Source: Ralstonia sp. 25mfcol4.1
GTDB taxonomy: Bacteria > Pseudomonadota > Gammaproteobacteria > Burkholderiales > Burkholderiaceae
Assembly: GCF_900104095.1 (NCBI RefSeq)
Contig: NZ_FNJO01000002.1
Coordinates: 434,001-498,000 of the forward strand
Direction of reading: 5' to 3'
DNA: 64,000 nucleotides
Position numbers and translations under genes: made by a program. This document shows, one piece after another, positions 29,153 through 37,804 of this stretch; the first letter of the stretch is position 1; every line of letters begins with the position of its first letter. A model generated the notes under the pieces. The model did no database searches, was not told the DNA's origin, and saw only the letters and a program-made list of their open reading frames with translations.

Positions 29153-30658
29153 TTAACGATTTGGCGATGCAGCAATGGGCGGTGGCCGGAAGCCATGGCC
29201 GGCGTCTTCGAGCAACTGCGCGAAACGCAGCGATGTGAGGTCGCCGTAGCGGCGCGCCACGATCTGCACGCCCACCGGCAAGCCGTCGCGCGCCGGGCCG
29301 ATTGGCGCTACCGTCGAAGGCAGACCGCACAGCCCCGAATGGCCGGCCCAGAACAGCTGCGACGTCAGCGGCCACGGCTGGCCATTGACCGTGATCGTGC
29401 GTTGCCACGGCTCCCCTTCTTCGTCGAGCGGAAAGGCCGTGGTGGACGCGGCTGGGCATAGCAATACGTCGAAGTCGCCGAAGAAACGATTCCAGGCACG
29501 GGCGAAGGTCTCACGGGCATGCTGCATCAGCAGCCAGTGCCGATGGCTCAGCGCGGCACCGGTGAACTGCAGCAAGGCGTAGTCGGCGTCGTCGCCGTCA
29601 GGGTTGCCGGCACGTGCCAGCGCATCGGCAAACGCGGCGTCATCCATATGCAGCGACGTCGTCGCGCGCAACAGCAGCACGTAGATGCGCCACAGCTGCG
29701 CGGCATCGAAGTCGGGACGGACGTTCCAGGCCACCTGGGCGCCGGCCGCCTCCAGTTGGCGTCCGAGTTGCCCGATGGCGCCGCTGACCGTGTCGTCGAC
29801 TTCGGCCAGCGGGTGGCTCGGCAGCACAGCCACGCGGAAATCGGACAGTCGGGTGTGGTCGCACGATGGCAGGTCGAGCTGCCATGCCGGTGCGTCGGCG
29901 GCATCTGGCCCGACGATGGCGCGCAGCACCAGTTCCAGGTCGCGCGCGCTGCGGGCCACGGGGCCGGCCACGTTGATGTCCTGCTCCGCAAACCCGGCGC
30001 GGGCGTTGCCATGGCCGCGCAACGGCACGATGCCGTGGCTGCTCTTGTGCGAGAACACGCCGCAGTAATGCGCCGGGTTGCGCAGCGACGAGCCGATGTC
30101 CGAGCCGATATCGAAATAGCTCATGCCGGCGCAGACGGCCGCTGCACTGCCGCCCGACGACCCGCCCGGCGTGCGCGACAGGTCGTGCGGATTGCGCGTG
30201 GTGCCGTAGACCGCGTTGTAGCTCTGCCAGTCGCGCAGGCCCAGCGGCACGTTGGTCTTGCCCAGCAGCACGGCGCCGTGCGCGCGCAGGCGCTCCACCA
30301 CCACGGCGTCGGCACCCGCGCGATGGGCGGCGCGCGCCGGCACGCCGCACGTGGTTGGCCATCCGGCGACATCGAACGATTCCTTGATCGAGAACGGCAC
30401 GCCGTCGAGCGGCCCGCGCGAACGGCCCGCCTGCCGGCGGGCATCGCTTTGCGCGGCCGCCTCGCGGGCCGCCTCGAAATCCGCCAGCACGATCGCATTG
30501 ACCTGGCCGTGATCGGCGTCCCAGGCCGCCTTGCACGCATCGACCAGCGCCACCGCCGTGGTCTCGCCACGCGCCAAATGCGCGGCGGCAACGTGGGCGG
30601 GCATCCAGCGGACATCTGGCCGGGACGGATCGACCGGCATGGGGTCAGGCAGCGTCAC
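29153..30658 (-). CDS. Amidase signature family hydrolase
   Basis: 501 residues. The amidase signature is present: GVPFSIKESFDV contains the catalytic Lys, and TPGGSSGGSAAAVCAGM provides the cis-Ser, with the nucleophile in DIGSDIGSSLRNPAHYCG. It hydrolyses a carboxamide; the substrate cannot be read from sequence. The first gene of a likely amidase-MFS unit. Its last codons fall in a small direct repeat (GCGATTTTGCGATGCAGCGA-like at 29110 and 29157), so the C-terminus may have been altered by duplication. Confidence 0.85.
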   Translation of the reverse strand: MTLPDPMPVDPSRPDVRWMPAHVAAAHLARGETTAVALVDACKAAWDADHGQVNAIVLADFEAAREAAAQSDARRQAGRSRGPLDGVPFSIKESFDVAGWPTTCGVPARAAHRAGADAVVVERLRAHGAVLLGKTNVPLGLRDWQSYNAVYGTTRNPHDLSRTPGGSSGGSAAAVCAGMSYFDIGSDIGSSLRNPAHYCGVFSHKSSHGIVPLRGHGNARAGFAEQDINVAGPVARSARDLELVLRAIVGPDAADAPAWQLDLPSCDHTRLSDFRVAVLPSHPLAEVDDTVSGAIGQLGRQLEAAGAQVAWNVRPDFDAAQLWRIYVLLLRATTSLHMDDAAFADALARAGNPDGDDADYALLQFTGAALSHRHWLLMQHARETFARAWNRFFGDFDVLLCPAASTTAFPLDEEGEPWQRTITVNGQPWPLTSQLFWAGHSGLCGLPSTVAPIGPARDGLPVGVQIVARRYGDLTSLRFAQLLEDAGHGFRPPPIAASPNR

Positions 30659-31081
30659 AGTGGCTCCGTTTTGTCATGGGTGCGGCGCATGAGGTGTGGC
30701 CGCACCTGTGGGGGCATGTTGGAAGGGAGGCGTCTTGGATCGACAGCTCGGTATACTATATTCCGTAATCGGGGAATCTCAAGGCAGTATTTATGCCAAG
30801 TCTGGATGCACCGCAGCAAGGGCGGGGCGAGCGCGGGAAGGGTTCCCTCCAGCGGTTGCAGCACAGAGCCTGGAGGGAGATGGCGGGCTGATCGCACGCC
30901 CGCCACGCCCAAAAAGCATGGCTGACTGGAAAGACCTGCGATTGTGCGCCCGCACCAAAATTGTGAGGAATTTGTATACCGTTTGGTGCAGGCGTGTCGA
31001 TTGTGGACCCGCCCGCCCCTCTGCTCGGCCTCTCCTGCCCTTCCCGCGCGATGCGGGGAGCCAACTGCCGGATCGGCAAGC
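30659..31081. promoter_or_regulatory. Intergenic region upstream of the amidase
   Basis: 423 bp between the amidase start and the SNF2 gene 3' end. Two GTATAC elements, in GGTATACTATATTCCG (near 30752) and AATTTGTATACCG (near 30970), resemble half-sites of GntR-type operators. No convincing gene was seen in either direction. Confidence 0.35.
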
Positions 31082-34012
31082 TCAGCGCCGCAGCAAACCC
31101 ACCAGTTCGTCGATATCGGGTAGCGGCACGTCGCGGCCGGTGGCTTCATCGGCGGACGCGTCGAGCACCCCTTCGGCCAGAGCCCGCTTGCCCTGGTGCA
31201 GATCGACGATGCGTTCCTCGATCGTGCCGGCGGTGATGAGCCGGTAGACCGTGACCGGCCGCTGCTGGCCGATGCGGTGCGCGCGGCCCATCGCCTGGTC
31301 TTCCGCGGCCGGGTTCCACCACGGGTCCGCGATCACGACGTAGTCGGCCGCGGTCAGGTTCAGGCCAAAGCCCCCCGCCTTCAGGCTGATCAGGAACACG
31401 TCGCCCTCGCCGGCCTGGAAGGCCGCCACGCGCCGGGTGCGCTCGGCGGCGGGCGTGGCGCCGTCGAGGTACTGGCAGACCAGTCCGGCCTCGTCCAGTG
31501 GCTGGCGCAGCAACTGCAGGAAATCGACGAACTGGCTGAATACCAGCGTCTTGTGGCCATTGGCCGCCAGCGTGGCCGCCAGTTCGGCGAAGGCACGCAC
31601 CTTGGCGCCGGGGCGGGCGGTCTCGGGCGTGACCAGGCGCGGATCGCAGGCCGCGCGGCGCATGCGCATCAGTTGCGCCAGCACGTGGATGCGCGCCTGC
31701 GGCTCGGGTAGCGTGGCGCGCGCCTTGCGCTCCTTCTTCGGCCGCAACAGCGCGCGTTCGGCCTCTGACAGCGCCTGGCGGCGCAGCGCCTCGTAGTGCG
31801 CGGCCTCGGCCGGTTCAGGGGCCACACGGATCACGAGTTCCGTGCGGGATGGCAGTTCGTCCAGAACCTGCGCCTTGGTCCGGCGCAAGACGAATGGCGC
31901 GATCATTCGACGCAAGCGGGTACGCGGGTCGCGGGCGCCGTTGCGTTCGATCGGATTCGCAAAATGCTCGTTGAAGCGCGCCAGCGATCCCAGCAGACCC
32001 GGGTTGCAGAAGCGCATCACGGCCCAGAGTTCCGCCAGGCGGTTTTCCACTGGCGTCCCGGACAGGGCGATACGGCAGTCGGCCTGCAACGCAAACATCG
32101 CCTGCGCGCGTCGCGACGACGGGTTCTTGAACGACTGTGCCTCGTCAGCCACCACCGTATGCCAGGACCGCTCGCAGAACGCGCGGCGCGCCTGCTGCAG
32201 CAGGTTGTACGAGACGATCACGAGATCGTGCGCGCCTGCCTCTTCGACGATTGCCGACCGGTCGCCTTCGGCGTAGACCCGCACCTGCAGCGCGGGCGCA
32301 AAGCGTCGCGCCTCGGCCGCCCAGTTGCCGCACACCGACGTGGGGGCCACCACCAGCGCCGGGCCGCCCGCCGCGCGCGCCAGCAGCACGGCCAGCGACT
32401 GCAGCGTCTTGCCCAGGCCCATGTCGTCCGCCAGACAGGCGCCGAACCCGGCGTCGGCCAGCGACATCATCCAGCGATAGCCTTCCGCCTGGTACGCGCG
32501 CAGGTCGGCAGCCAGCGTGGCGGGTAGCGGGGCATCGGCCTCGCGCGCGATGTGCAGCCGCTTCACGCGCGTGCGGAAGTGCGCGTCGGGATCGATGCCG
32601 ACGCCGGCCAGCACGTCGTCGAGCCACGGCGTGGCCACCAGCGGCACGCGGATGCCATCGCGCACGCCGTCGCCCACGGCGGCCAGATCGCGCAGGCGCT
32701 CGCGCAGCTGGCGGGTCAGCGCCACGTACACGCCGTGGTCCATCGCGATAAAGCGGCCCGCATGGCCATGGGCCCAGGCCACGAGCTTTTCCAGCGACAG
32801 CACCAGGCCTTCGGCCACGTGCAGTTCGCCCACCAGCTTGAACCATTCGCTGCCGGTTTCCACGCTGACCGCCAGTTGCGGCAGGTCGGCGGACAGCACG
32901 CGCAGTGCGCGGCCGCGCGGCCATTCGAGGTCGATCACGCCGGCCAGGCCCGGCAGGGTCTCGATCACGGTCAGCGCGTCTTCGGGGTCGTCCAGCGTCC
33001 AGCTATGTTCACCGCCGGCGGGCGCCTGCTGCACCAGGAACGGCAGCGCATCGAACACCTCGGCCACATGGGCCTGCTCGGCGGCCAGGTCGCGATGGGT
33101 GACCAGCGTGTCGCCGCCAATCGTCGCCATCAACTGGGCGCGGCCATGGGCAGGGGCCAGCCGCGGGCCAAGTGGCCCGAGCGGCGTCACCACCAGGCGC
33201 AGGCTGATGCCACGCCCGACCGGCGCCACTTCGGCCCGCAGCCGCGATTCGGGGTCGCGTTCGCGCGCTTCGCCCGAACTGTCCGCGTGGATCTGGAAGT
33301 GGCCCGCCAGCGTGCGCAAGGTGCTGTCCAGCCGCGCCTGCGCGGTGGCCGGCACGGTCAGGCCGCCGGCGATCAGCTTGGCCGCCTCCTGCTGGGCCGG
33401 CGTGAAGCGGATCACCCGCAGGCGGCGCGCGCCGTCCTGCAGCACCGTCACCTGGCGCAGGGCTTCGGCTTCCTGTTTCGCGGCGGCCGGCAGGAAGTCC
33501 TCCATCGACTTCGGCGCGCGCATGGGCGGCGCGATGCGCAGCTGGAAGCGGTCGCCTTCGCGCACGGCCTCCAGCGCGGGTGTCGCCTCAAGCACCTCCA
33601 TCGGCACGGTAGGCGCGTGCGCCAGTACCACGGCAGGGTGGCCGACCAGCGCCATGATGGCGGCCGCGCGGTCCAGCACCAGACGGCGATTGCGCGAACC
33701 GTCGCGCCGGATGGCGCGCGCCACGCGGGCATCCCAGGGCGGCAGGGTGTCGTCGTCGGCCACGCGCGCCAGCGTCACGGGGCGCGGGCGCGTCCAGCCG
33801 CGCGCGCCCCAGCTTTGCTCCATCGGCTCGATGGTGCCGATCTCGCCGTCCGCGTCGAGCGTCAGCGCCCACACCAGGCGGCGGCCCGTGCCGGTGGCGT
33901 CCGGGGCGGGTTCGCCGCCAGCCAGTGCCGCGAGCGCGCCCAGCGCGTCCTGCCAGCGGTCGCCGCTGGTCGGATCGTCAGGTTCGTGGGAGGTGGGATC
34001 GGGCTGGGGCAC
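31082..34012 (-). CDS. SNF2/RapA-type DEAD-box helicase-like ATPase
   Basis: About 976 residues. A Swi2/Snf2 ATPase in the C-terminal half: LRAYQAEGYRWMMSLADAGFGACLADDMGLGKTLQSLA (motif I), VVADEAQSFKN (motif II, DEAQ), IALSGTPVENRLAELWAVM, KTLVFSQF, ISLKAGGFGLNLTAADYV and GRAHRIGQQRPVTVYRLI. The N-terminal half resembles the uncharacterised region of bacterial SNF2 proteins. The start is uncertain: the frame stays open to 34270; a GTG at 34012 (VPQPDPTSHE) is preferred because upstream residues are Arg/Ser-rich and overlap the divergent gene's leader. No SWIM zinc domain was seen. Confidence 0.82.
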   Translation of the reverse strand: MPQPDPTSHEPDDPTSGDRWQDALGALAALAGGEPAPDATGTGRRLVWALTLDADGEIGTIEPMEQSWGARGWTRPRPVTLARVADDDTLPPWDARVARAIRRDGSRNRRLVLDRAAAIMALVGHPAVVLAHAPTVPMEVLEATPALEAVREGDRFQLRIAPPMRAPKSMEDFLPAAAKQEAEALRQVTVLQDGARRLRVIRFTPAQQEAAKLIAGGLTVPATAQARLDSTLRTLAGHFQIHADSSGEARERDPESRLRAEVAPVGRGISLRLVVTPLGPLGPRLAPAHGRAQLMATIGGDTLVTHRDLAAEQAHVAEVFDALPFLVQQAPAGGEHSWTLDDPEDALTVIETLPGLAGVIDLEWPRGRALRVLSADLPQLAVSVETGSEWFKLVGELHVAEGLVLSLEKLVAWAHGHAGRFIAMDHGVYVALTRQLRERLRDLAAVGDGVRDGIRVPLVATPWLDDVLAGVGIDPDAHFRTRVKRLHIAREADAPLPATLAADLRAYQAEGYRWMMSLADAGFGACLADDMGLGKTLQSLAVLLARAAGGPALVVAPTSVCGNWAAEARRFAPALQVRVYAEGDRSAIVEEAGAHDLVIVSYNLLQQARRAFCERSWHTVVADEAQSFKNPSSRRAQAMFALQADCRIALSGTPVENRLAELWAVMRFCNPGLLGSLARFNEHFANPIERNGARDPRTRLRRMIAPFVLRRTKAQVLDELPSRTELVIRVAPEPAEAAHYEALRRQALSEAERALLRPKKERKARATLPEPQARIHVLAQLMRMRRAACDPRLVTPETARPGAKVRAFAELAATLAANGHKTLVFSQFVDFLQLLRQPLDEAGLVCQYLDGATPAAERTRRVAAFQAGEGDVFLISLKAGGFGLNLTAADYVVIADPWWNPAAEDQAMGRAHRIGQQRPVTVYRLITAGTIEERIVDLHQGKRALAEGVLDASADEATGRDVPLPDIDELVGLLRR

Positions 34013-34254
34013 TGGGAACAGGCGGCGCGCTGGTCGGGACGAAGGTGCGATTGTAGAACGCTGTGTGTGCCGCGCCGCGTTGGCACGCAAGGCCCCCCGG
34101 CTTACAATGGCGCCTTTACGGCTTTTGTCTGTGCCACGCGTGCTTCGCGGCCGTGGGCGGTACCGACGAGAAGTACGGGAAGTGGCTGACGCCGGTCTGA
34201 TCCGGTGCCATCGGCACCTATCCGCATCCATCCCTGCAAAACAACCGCAAGACC

Positions 34255-34449
34255 ATGACGCAAACCGCAACCGTCGTCGAAATCGGCGCAGAAGACATTC
34301 CGCTGCATTGCCCCACCGGCAACACCCCGGCCTGGAACTACCACCCCCGCGTGTTCCTGGACGTGGTGGATACCGGCGAAGTGAAGTGCCCGTACTGCGG
34401 CACCGTGTACAAGCTCAAGCCGGGCACCGTGCTGAAGGGTCACCACTGA
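34255..34449 (+). CDS. Small zinc-finger domain protein
   Basis: 64 residues with a CHCC/NDUFS6-like zinc finger: LHCPTGNTPAWNYHPRVFLDV...EVKCPYCGTVYKL. In betaproteobacteria this small protein commonly precedes waaF. Mitochondrial relatives bind zinc in complex I; the bacterial role is not established. It has its own start codon 130 bp before waaF. Confidence 0.85.
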   Translation: MTQTATVVEIGAEDIPLHCPTGNTPAWNYHPRVFLDVVDTGEVKCPYCGTVYKLKPGTVLKGHH

Positions 34450-34579
34450 CCCGCCCGGCCAACGCCTCTTCCTGCCGTTTCGACCTGACGCCCCGGGCCG
34501 CCCCGCGCCCCGGGGCGTTGACATGCCCGGGCAAGCAAATCAGGGCCACGCAACAAAGGGCCAGGCAATACCCACAGAC

Positions 34580-35602
34580 ATGAAAAAAGCCCTAGTCATC
34601 GCCCCTAACTGGATTGGCGACGCGCTGATGGCGCAGCCGCTGTTCGCGCTGCTCAAGGCGCGCCATCCACGCCTGGTCATCGACGCCCTGGCACCCAAAT
34701 GGGTGGCCCCGGTGCTGGCGCGCATGCCCGAGATCAGCAAGGTGTTCCCGAGCGATCTGGCGCACGGCAAGCTGCAGCTCAGCGCGCGGCTGATGTTCGC
34801 CCAGCAGCTCAAGCACGAAGGCTACGACGTGGCCTATGTGCTGCCGAACTCGCTGAAATCGTCGCTGATTCCGTTCCTGGCCGGCATCCCGCTGCGCGTC
34901 GGCTATCGTGGCGAAGCGCGCTTCGGCATGCTCAACGTGCGCCATGCCAATCCGCCGCGCGACAAGCGTCCGCCGATGGTCGAGCATTACGCCCGGCTGG
35001 CGCTCAAGCCCGGCGCCCGGCTGCCCGAATCGATTCCCGATCCGCGTCTCAAGGTGGATCCGGCGCGCGTGGCCGCCACCGCCGGGCGCTTCGGCATCGC
35101 CCCTGGCACGCGCGTGATCGCGTTCTGTCCCGGAGCGGAATACGGCCCGGCCAAACGCTGGCCCGCCGCGCACTTCGCGGCGCTGGCGCAGATGCTGCGC
35201 CGGTCCTATCCGTATGCACAGATCGTCACGCTGGGGTCGAGCAAGGATGCCGAGATCGCCGAAGAGATCGTGCAGGGCGCGCCCTTCGTGCGCAACCTGT
35301 GCGGCCAGACATCGCTGGACGATGCCGTGGACCTGCTGGCGCTGTCCGAGGCCGCGGTCTGCAACGACTCCGGCCTGATGCATGTGACCGCCGCGCTGAA
35401 CCGGCCCCAGGTGGCCGTCTATGGTTCGAGCGACCCCCGCCATACGCCCCCACTGTCACAGGCTGCGAGTATCATGTGGCTGCAACTCGAGTGCAGCCCC
35501 TGCTTCAAGCGCGAGTGCCCGCTGGGCCACCTGCGCTGCCTGAAGGAAATCGAACCCGAAATGGTGTTCGTCGAGTTGCGCAAGCTCCTGCACCGTCCCT
35601 GA
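34580..35602 (+). CDS. waaF: ADP-heptose:LPS heptosyltransferase II
   Basis: Adds the second L-glycero-D-manno-heptose to the lipopolysaccharide inner core. 340 residues, GT9 family: KKALVIAPNWIGDALMAQPLFALLK at the N-terminus, FCPGAEYGPAKRWPAAHFA in the ADP-heptose site and CNDSGLMHVTAALNRPQVAVYGSSDPRHTPPLS. The start at 34580 is chosen because the upstream open frame (to 34523) lacks conserved features. Confidence 0.95.
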   Translation: MKKALVIAPNWIGDALMAQPLFALLKARHPRLVIDALAPKWVAPVLARMPEISKVFPSDLAHGKLQLSARLMFAQQLKHEGYDVAYVLPNSLKSSLIPFLAGIPLRVGYRGEARFGMLNVRHANPPRDKRPPMVEHYARLALKPGARLPESIPDPRLKVDPARVAATAGRFGIAPGTRVIAFCPGAEYGPAKRWPAAHFAALAQMLRRSYPYAQIVTLGSSKDAEIAEEIVQGAPFVRNLCGQTSLDDAVDLLALSEAAVCNDSGLMHVTAALNRPQVAVYGSSDPRHTPPLSQAASIMWLQLECSPCFKRECPLGHLRCLKEIEPEMVFVELRKLLHRP

Positions 35603-35612
35603 CCCAATCAAC

Positions 35613-36053
35613 ATGCCCCGTTTCGCCCGTCTGTTCGATTCCGCCGAAGACATCGTCGAGGCCTTCCGTGAAGCCATGAAGCTGCGCGACGCCGATGGCG
35701 CGCTGCGCCTCTGGCTGGACGAGGATTCGGTCACCTGTGTGATGCCCGACGGCCAGCGCCTGATCGGTCATGAGAACCTGCGCCTGGCCTTTGCGCAATT
35801 GCTGGAAGAGCAGCCCGTGCTGATCGACGCCATCGAGACCAGCAGCCACGCGTCGCTGGGCGTGTCGATCTTCGACGTCACCGAGGCGCTGCGCTTTGGC
35901 GAAGGCCGTGTGGAAGCCGACCTGTTCGTCCACACCACCTATGTGCTGATGCAGAACCACGAAGGCTGGCGCCTGGCCCATATCCACTGCAGCCCGGCCA
36001 ACGCCGTGCAGGTGGCCGCCGTGGCCGCCGCACCGGGGCAGGCCCTGCATTGA
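35613..36053 (+). CDS. SnoaL/NTF2-like small protein
   Basis: 146 residues predicted to form the NTF2-like alpha+beta cone: helix FDSAEDIVEAFREAMKLRDADGALRLWLDED, strand TCVMPDGQRLIGHENLRLAFAQLL, and a closing sheet VHTTYVLMQNHEGWRLAHIHCSPA. Such proteins include enzymes and ligand-binding subunits; no catalytic site is clear. It follows waaF by 10 bp and precedes the hydrolase by 14 bp, so these are probably one operon. Confidence 0.75.
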   Translation: MPRFARLFDSAEDIVEAFREAMKLRDADGALRLWLDEDSVTCVMPDGQRLIGHENLRLAFAQLLEEQPVLIDAIETSSHASLGVSIFDVTEALRFGEGRVEADLFVHTTYVLMQNHEGWRLAHIHCSPANAVQVAAVAAAPGQALH

Positions 36054-36067
36054 CGGCTGCGCGGGCC

Positions 36068-37084
36068 ATGCTGTTCGGCGACACGTTCCAGACACCCTGG
36101 TGGCTGCGCGGCGGCCACGCCCAGACCATCCTGCCGGCCCGCTTCACGCGGCACCGCCGCATCGCGTTCCGCCGCGAACGCTGGACCACGCCGGACGGCG
36201 ACTTCATCGACCTCGACTGGACCACGCACCCGACCGCGCCCGAAGCGCCGCTGGTGGTGATGTTCCACGGCCTTGAGGGCGACTCCAGCAGCCACTACGC
36301 GCAGACGCTGATGACGGCGCTGCACGACCGTGGCTGGCAAGGCGTGATTCCGCATTTCCGTGGCTGCTCGGGTGAACTGAACCAGGCGCCGCGCTTCTAT
36401 CATTCGGGCGATTCGGCCGAGATCCGCTGGGTACTGCACCGGCTGCGCGACCAGCAGCGGGCCACCGGGCCCGGCCGGCCGATGCTGGCCGTGGGCATCT
36501 CGCTGGGCGGCAACGCGCTGCTGCGATTCCTGGGCGAGGATGGCAGCGAGGCCAGCTTCCTGCGCGGTGCGGCAGCCATCTCGGCGCCGCTGGATCTGGC
36601 GGCCGGTGGCGCCGCGCTGTCGAGCGGCTTCAACATGCTCTACACGCGCATGTTCCTGCAGACGCTCAAGCGCAAGTCGCTGGCCAAGCTCGACCAGTTT
36701 CCGGGCCTGTTCGACCGCGAAACCATGCTGCGCAGCCGCGACCTGTACGCGTTCGACAATGTGGTGACCGCGCCGCTGCATGGCTTTCGCGATACCGACG
36801 ACTACTGGGCCCGCGCCGCCAGCAAACCCATCCTGGGCGAGATCCGCATTCCGACGCTGGTGCTCAATGCCCGGAACGACCCGTTCCTGCCCGCCCGGCA
36901 CCTGCCCGGCCCCGCCGATGTCAGCGCGGACGTGCTGCTGGAGCAGCCCGAGTACGGCGGCCACGTCGGCTTCATGACGCCGCGCGGCGGCCTGCTGGGC
37001 CAACTGCCGCTGCTGCCGCGCGCCGGCCATATCGAATGGCTGCCCGAGCGGATCCTGGGCTTCTTCGACAGCATCGGCATATAA
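36068..37084 (+). CDS. Alpha/beta hydrolase, YheT family
   Basis: 338 residues. Oxyanion segment VVMFHGLEGDSSSHYAQ, the nucleophile elbow VGISLGGNALLRFLGE, and conserved VIPHFRGCSGELN. The family has esterase-like folds, substrate unknown. The ATG at 36068 is preferred; a TTG at 36050 would overlap the upstream stop. Confidence 0.82.
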   Translation: MLFGDTFQTPWWLRGGHAQTILPARFTRHRRIAFRRERWTTPDGDFIDLDWTTHPTAPEAPLVVMFHGLEGDSSSHYAQTLMTALHDRGWQGVIPHFRGCSGELNQAPRFYHSGDSAEIRWVLHRLRDQQRATGPGRPMLAVGISLGGNALLRFLGEDGSEASFLRGAAAISAPLDLAAGGAALSSGFNMLYTRMFLQTLKRKSLAKLDQFPGLFDRETMLRSRDLYAFDNVVTAPLHGFRDTDDYWARAASKPILGEIRIPTLVLNARNDPFLPARHLPGPADVSADVLLEQPEYGGHVGFMTPRGGLLGQLPLLPRAGHIEWLPERILGFFDSIGI

Positions 37085-37094
37085 AGGAGACACC

Positions 37095-37664
37095 ATGGAT
37101 GAAGTGGTCAAGCAAGCCATGGCACGCTGGCCGAACGTGCCGAACTGCTTCGGCTGGCTGGCGCTGGACCGGCGCGGTCAATGGCGCATGCGCAACGAAT
37201 TCGCGCAGCAGCACGGGCTTTCCGGCGACCCGATCCGCCATGAGGCGCTGATCGGTTTTATCGAACGCAACTACACGCACGACGGGCGCGGCGGCTGGTA
37301 TTTCCAGAACGGCCCGCAGCGCGTGTTCGTGTCGCTGGCGTATGCACCGTGGATCGCGCGCCTGCACAACGGCGCGCTGACCACGACCACCGGCCGGGCA
37401 TTCACGCCGGCCGCGTGCTTTGCCGACGAGCACGGCAATGTCGTGCTGTCCGGAATCGTGGAAGGGGTGGAGGGCGAGCAGGCAGCGCTGCTGCACGATC
37501 ACGACCTGGACGCCTTCAGCACGGCCAGCGACTGGCATGGCGAGGCATGCGCGGCGGTACTGGGCGTCTTTCACTACGCCGGGCGCGATCTCGACATCGA
37601 GCCGATCGCGGAAGCGGAAGTGCCGAAGCGGTTCGGCTTCGTGCGGACGCCGGCGGCGGAGTAA
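37095..37664 (+). CDS. Conserved hypothetical protein, DUF2946-unlike soluble family
   Basis: 189 residues, with GGAGACACC just before the ATG. A soluble alpha/beta protein with the segment WYFQNGPQRVFVSLAYAPWIARL and a hydrophobic-free sequence otherwise. I do not recognise the family with certainty. It follows the YheT-type hydrolase by 10 bp, so it is likely translated from the same transcript. No catalytic motif could be assigned. Confidence 0.6.
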   Translation: MDEVVKQAMARWPNVPNCFGWLALDRRGQWRMRNEFAQQHGLSGDPIRHEALIGFIERNYTHDGRGGWYFQNGPQRVFVSLAYAPWIARLHNGALTTTTGRAFTPAACFADEHGNVVLSGIVEGVEGEQAALLHDHDLDAFSTASDWHGEACAAVLGVFHYAGRDLDIEPIAEAEVPKRFGFVRTPAAE

Positions 37665-37800
37665 GGCGGACTAGCGCGGACCAGCGCGGACTAGGGCGGA
37701 CCAAGGCGGACGAGGGCGAAACACGGTGGAGGAAGGCGAAACACGGCGGAGTCGCCCCCCGCCGCCGGGACGCTGGTGGCGAAGTCACCCCCCGCCGCCG
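37663..37800. repeat. Degenerate 10-bp tandem repeat and a GC-rich direct repeat
   Basis: From 37663 to about 37750, roughly nine imperfect copies of a 10-bp unit (consensus GGCGGACTAG, varying to GGCGAAACAC). It is followed by two copies of a GTCNCCCCCCGCCGCCGGG element (about 37751 and 37784). It fills the gap between two convergent genes. No coding frame was credible. Confidence 0.7.
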
Positions 37801-37804
37801 GGCG

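Noticed and set aside
34013..34270. Extension of the SNF2 protein to 34270
   Set aside because: The extra residues are Arg/Ser-rich, unconserved-looking and overlap the start of the divergent zinc-finger gene.
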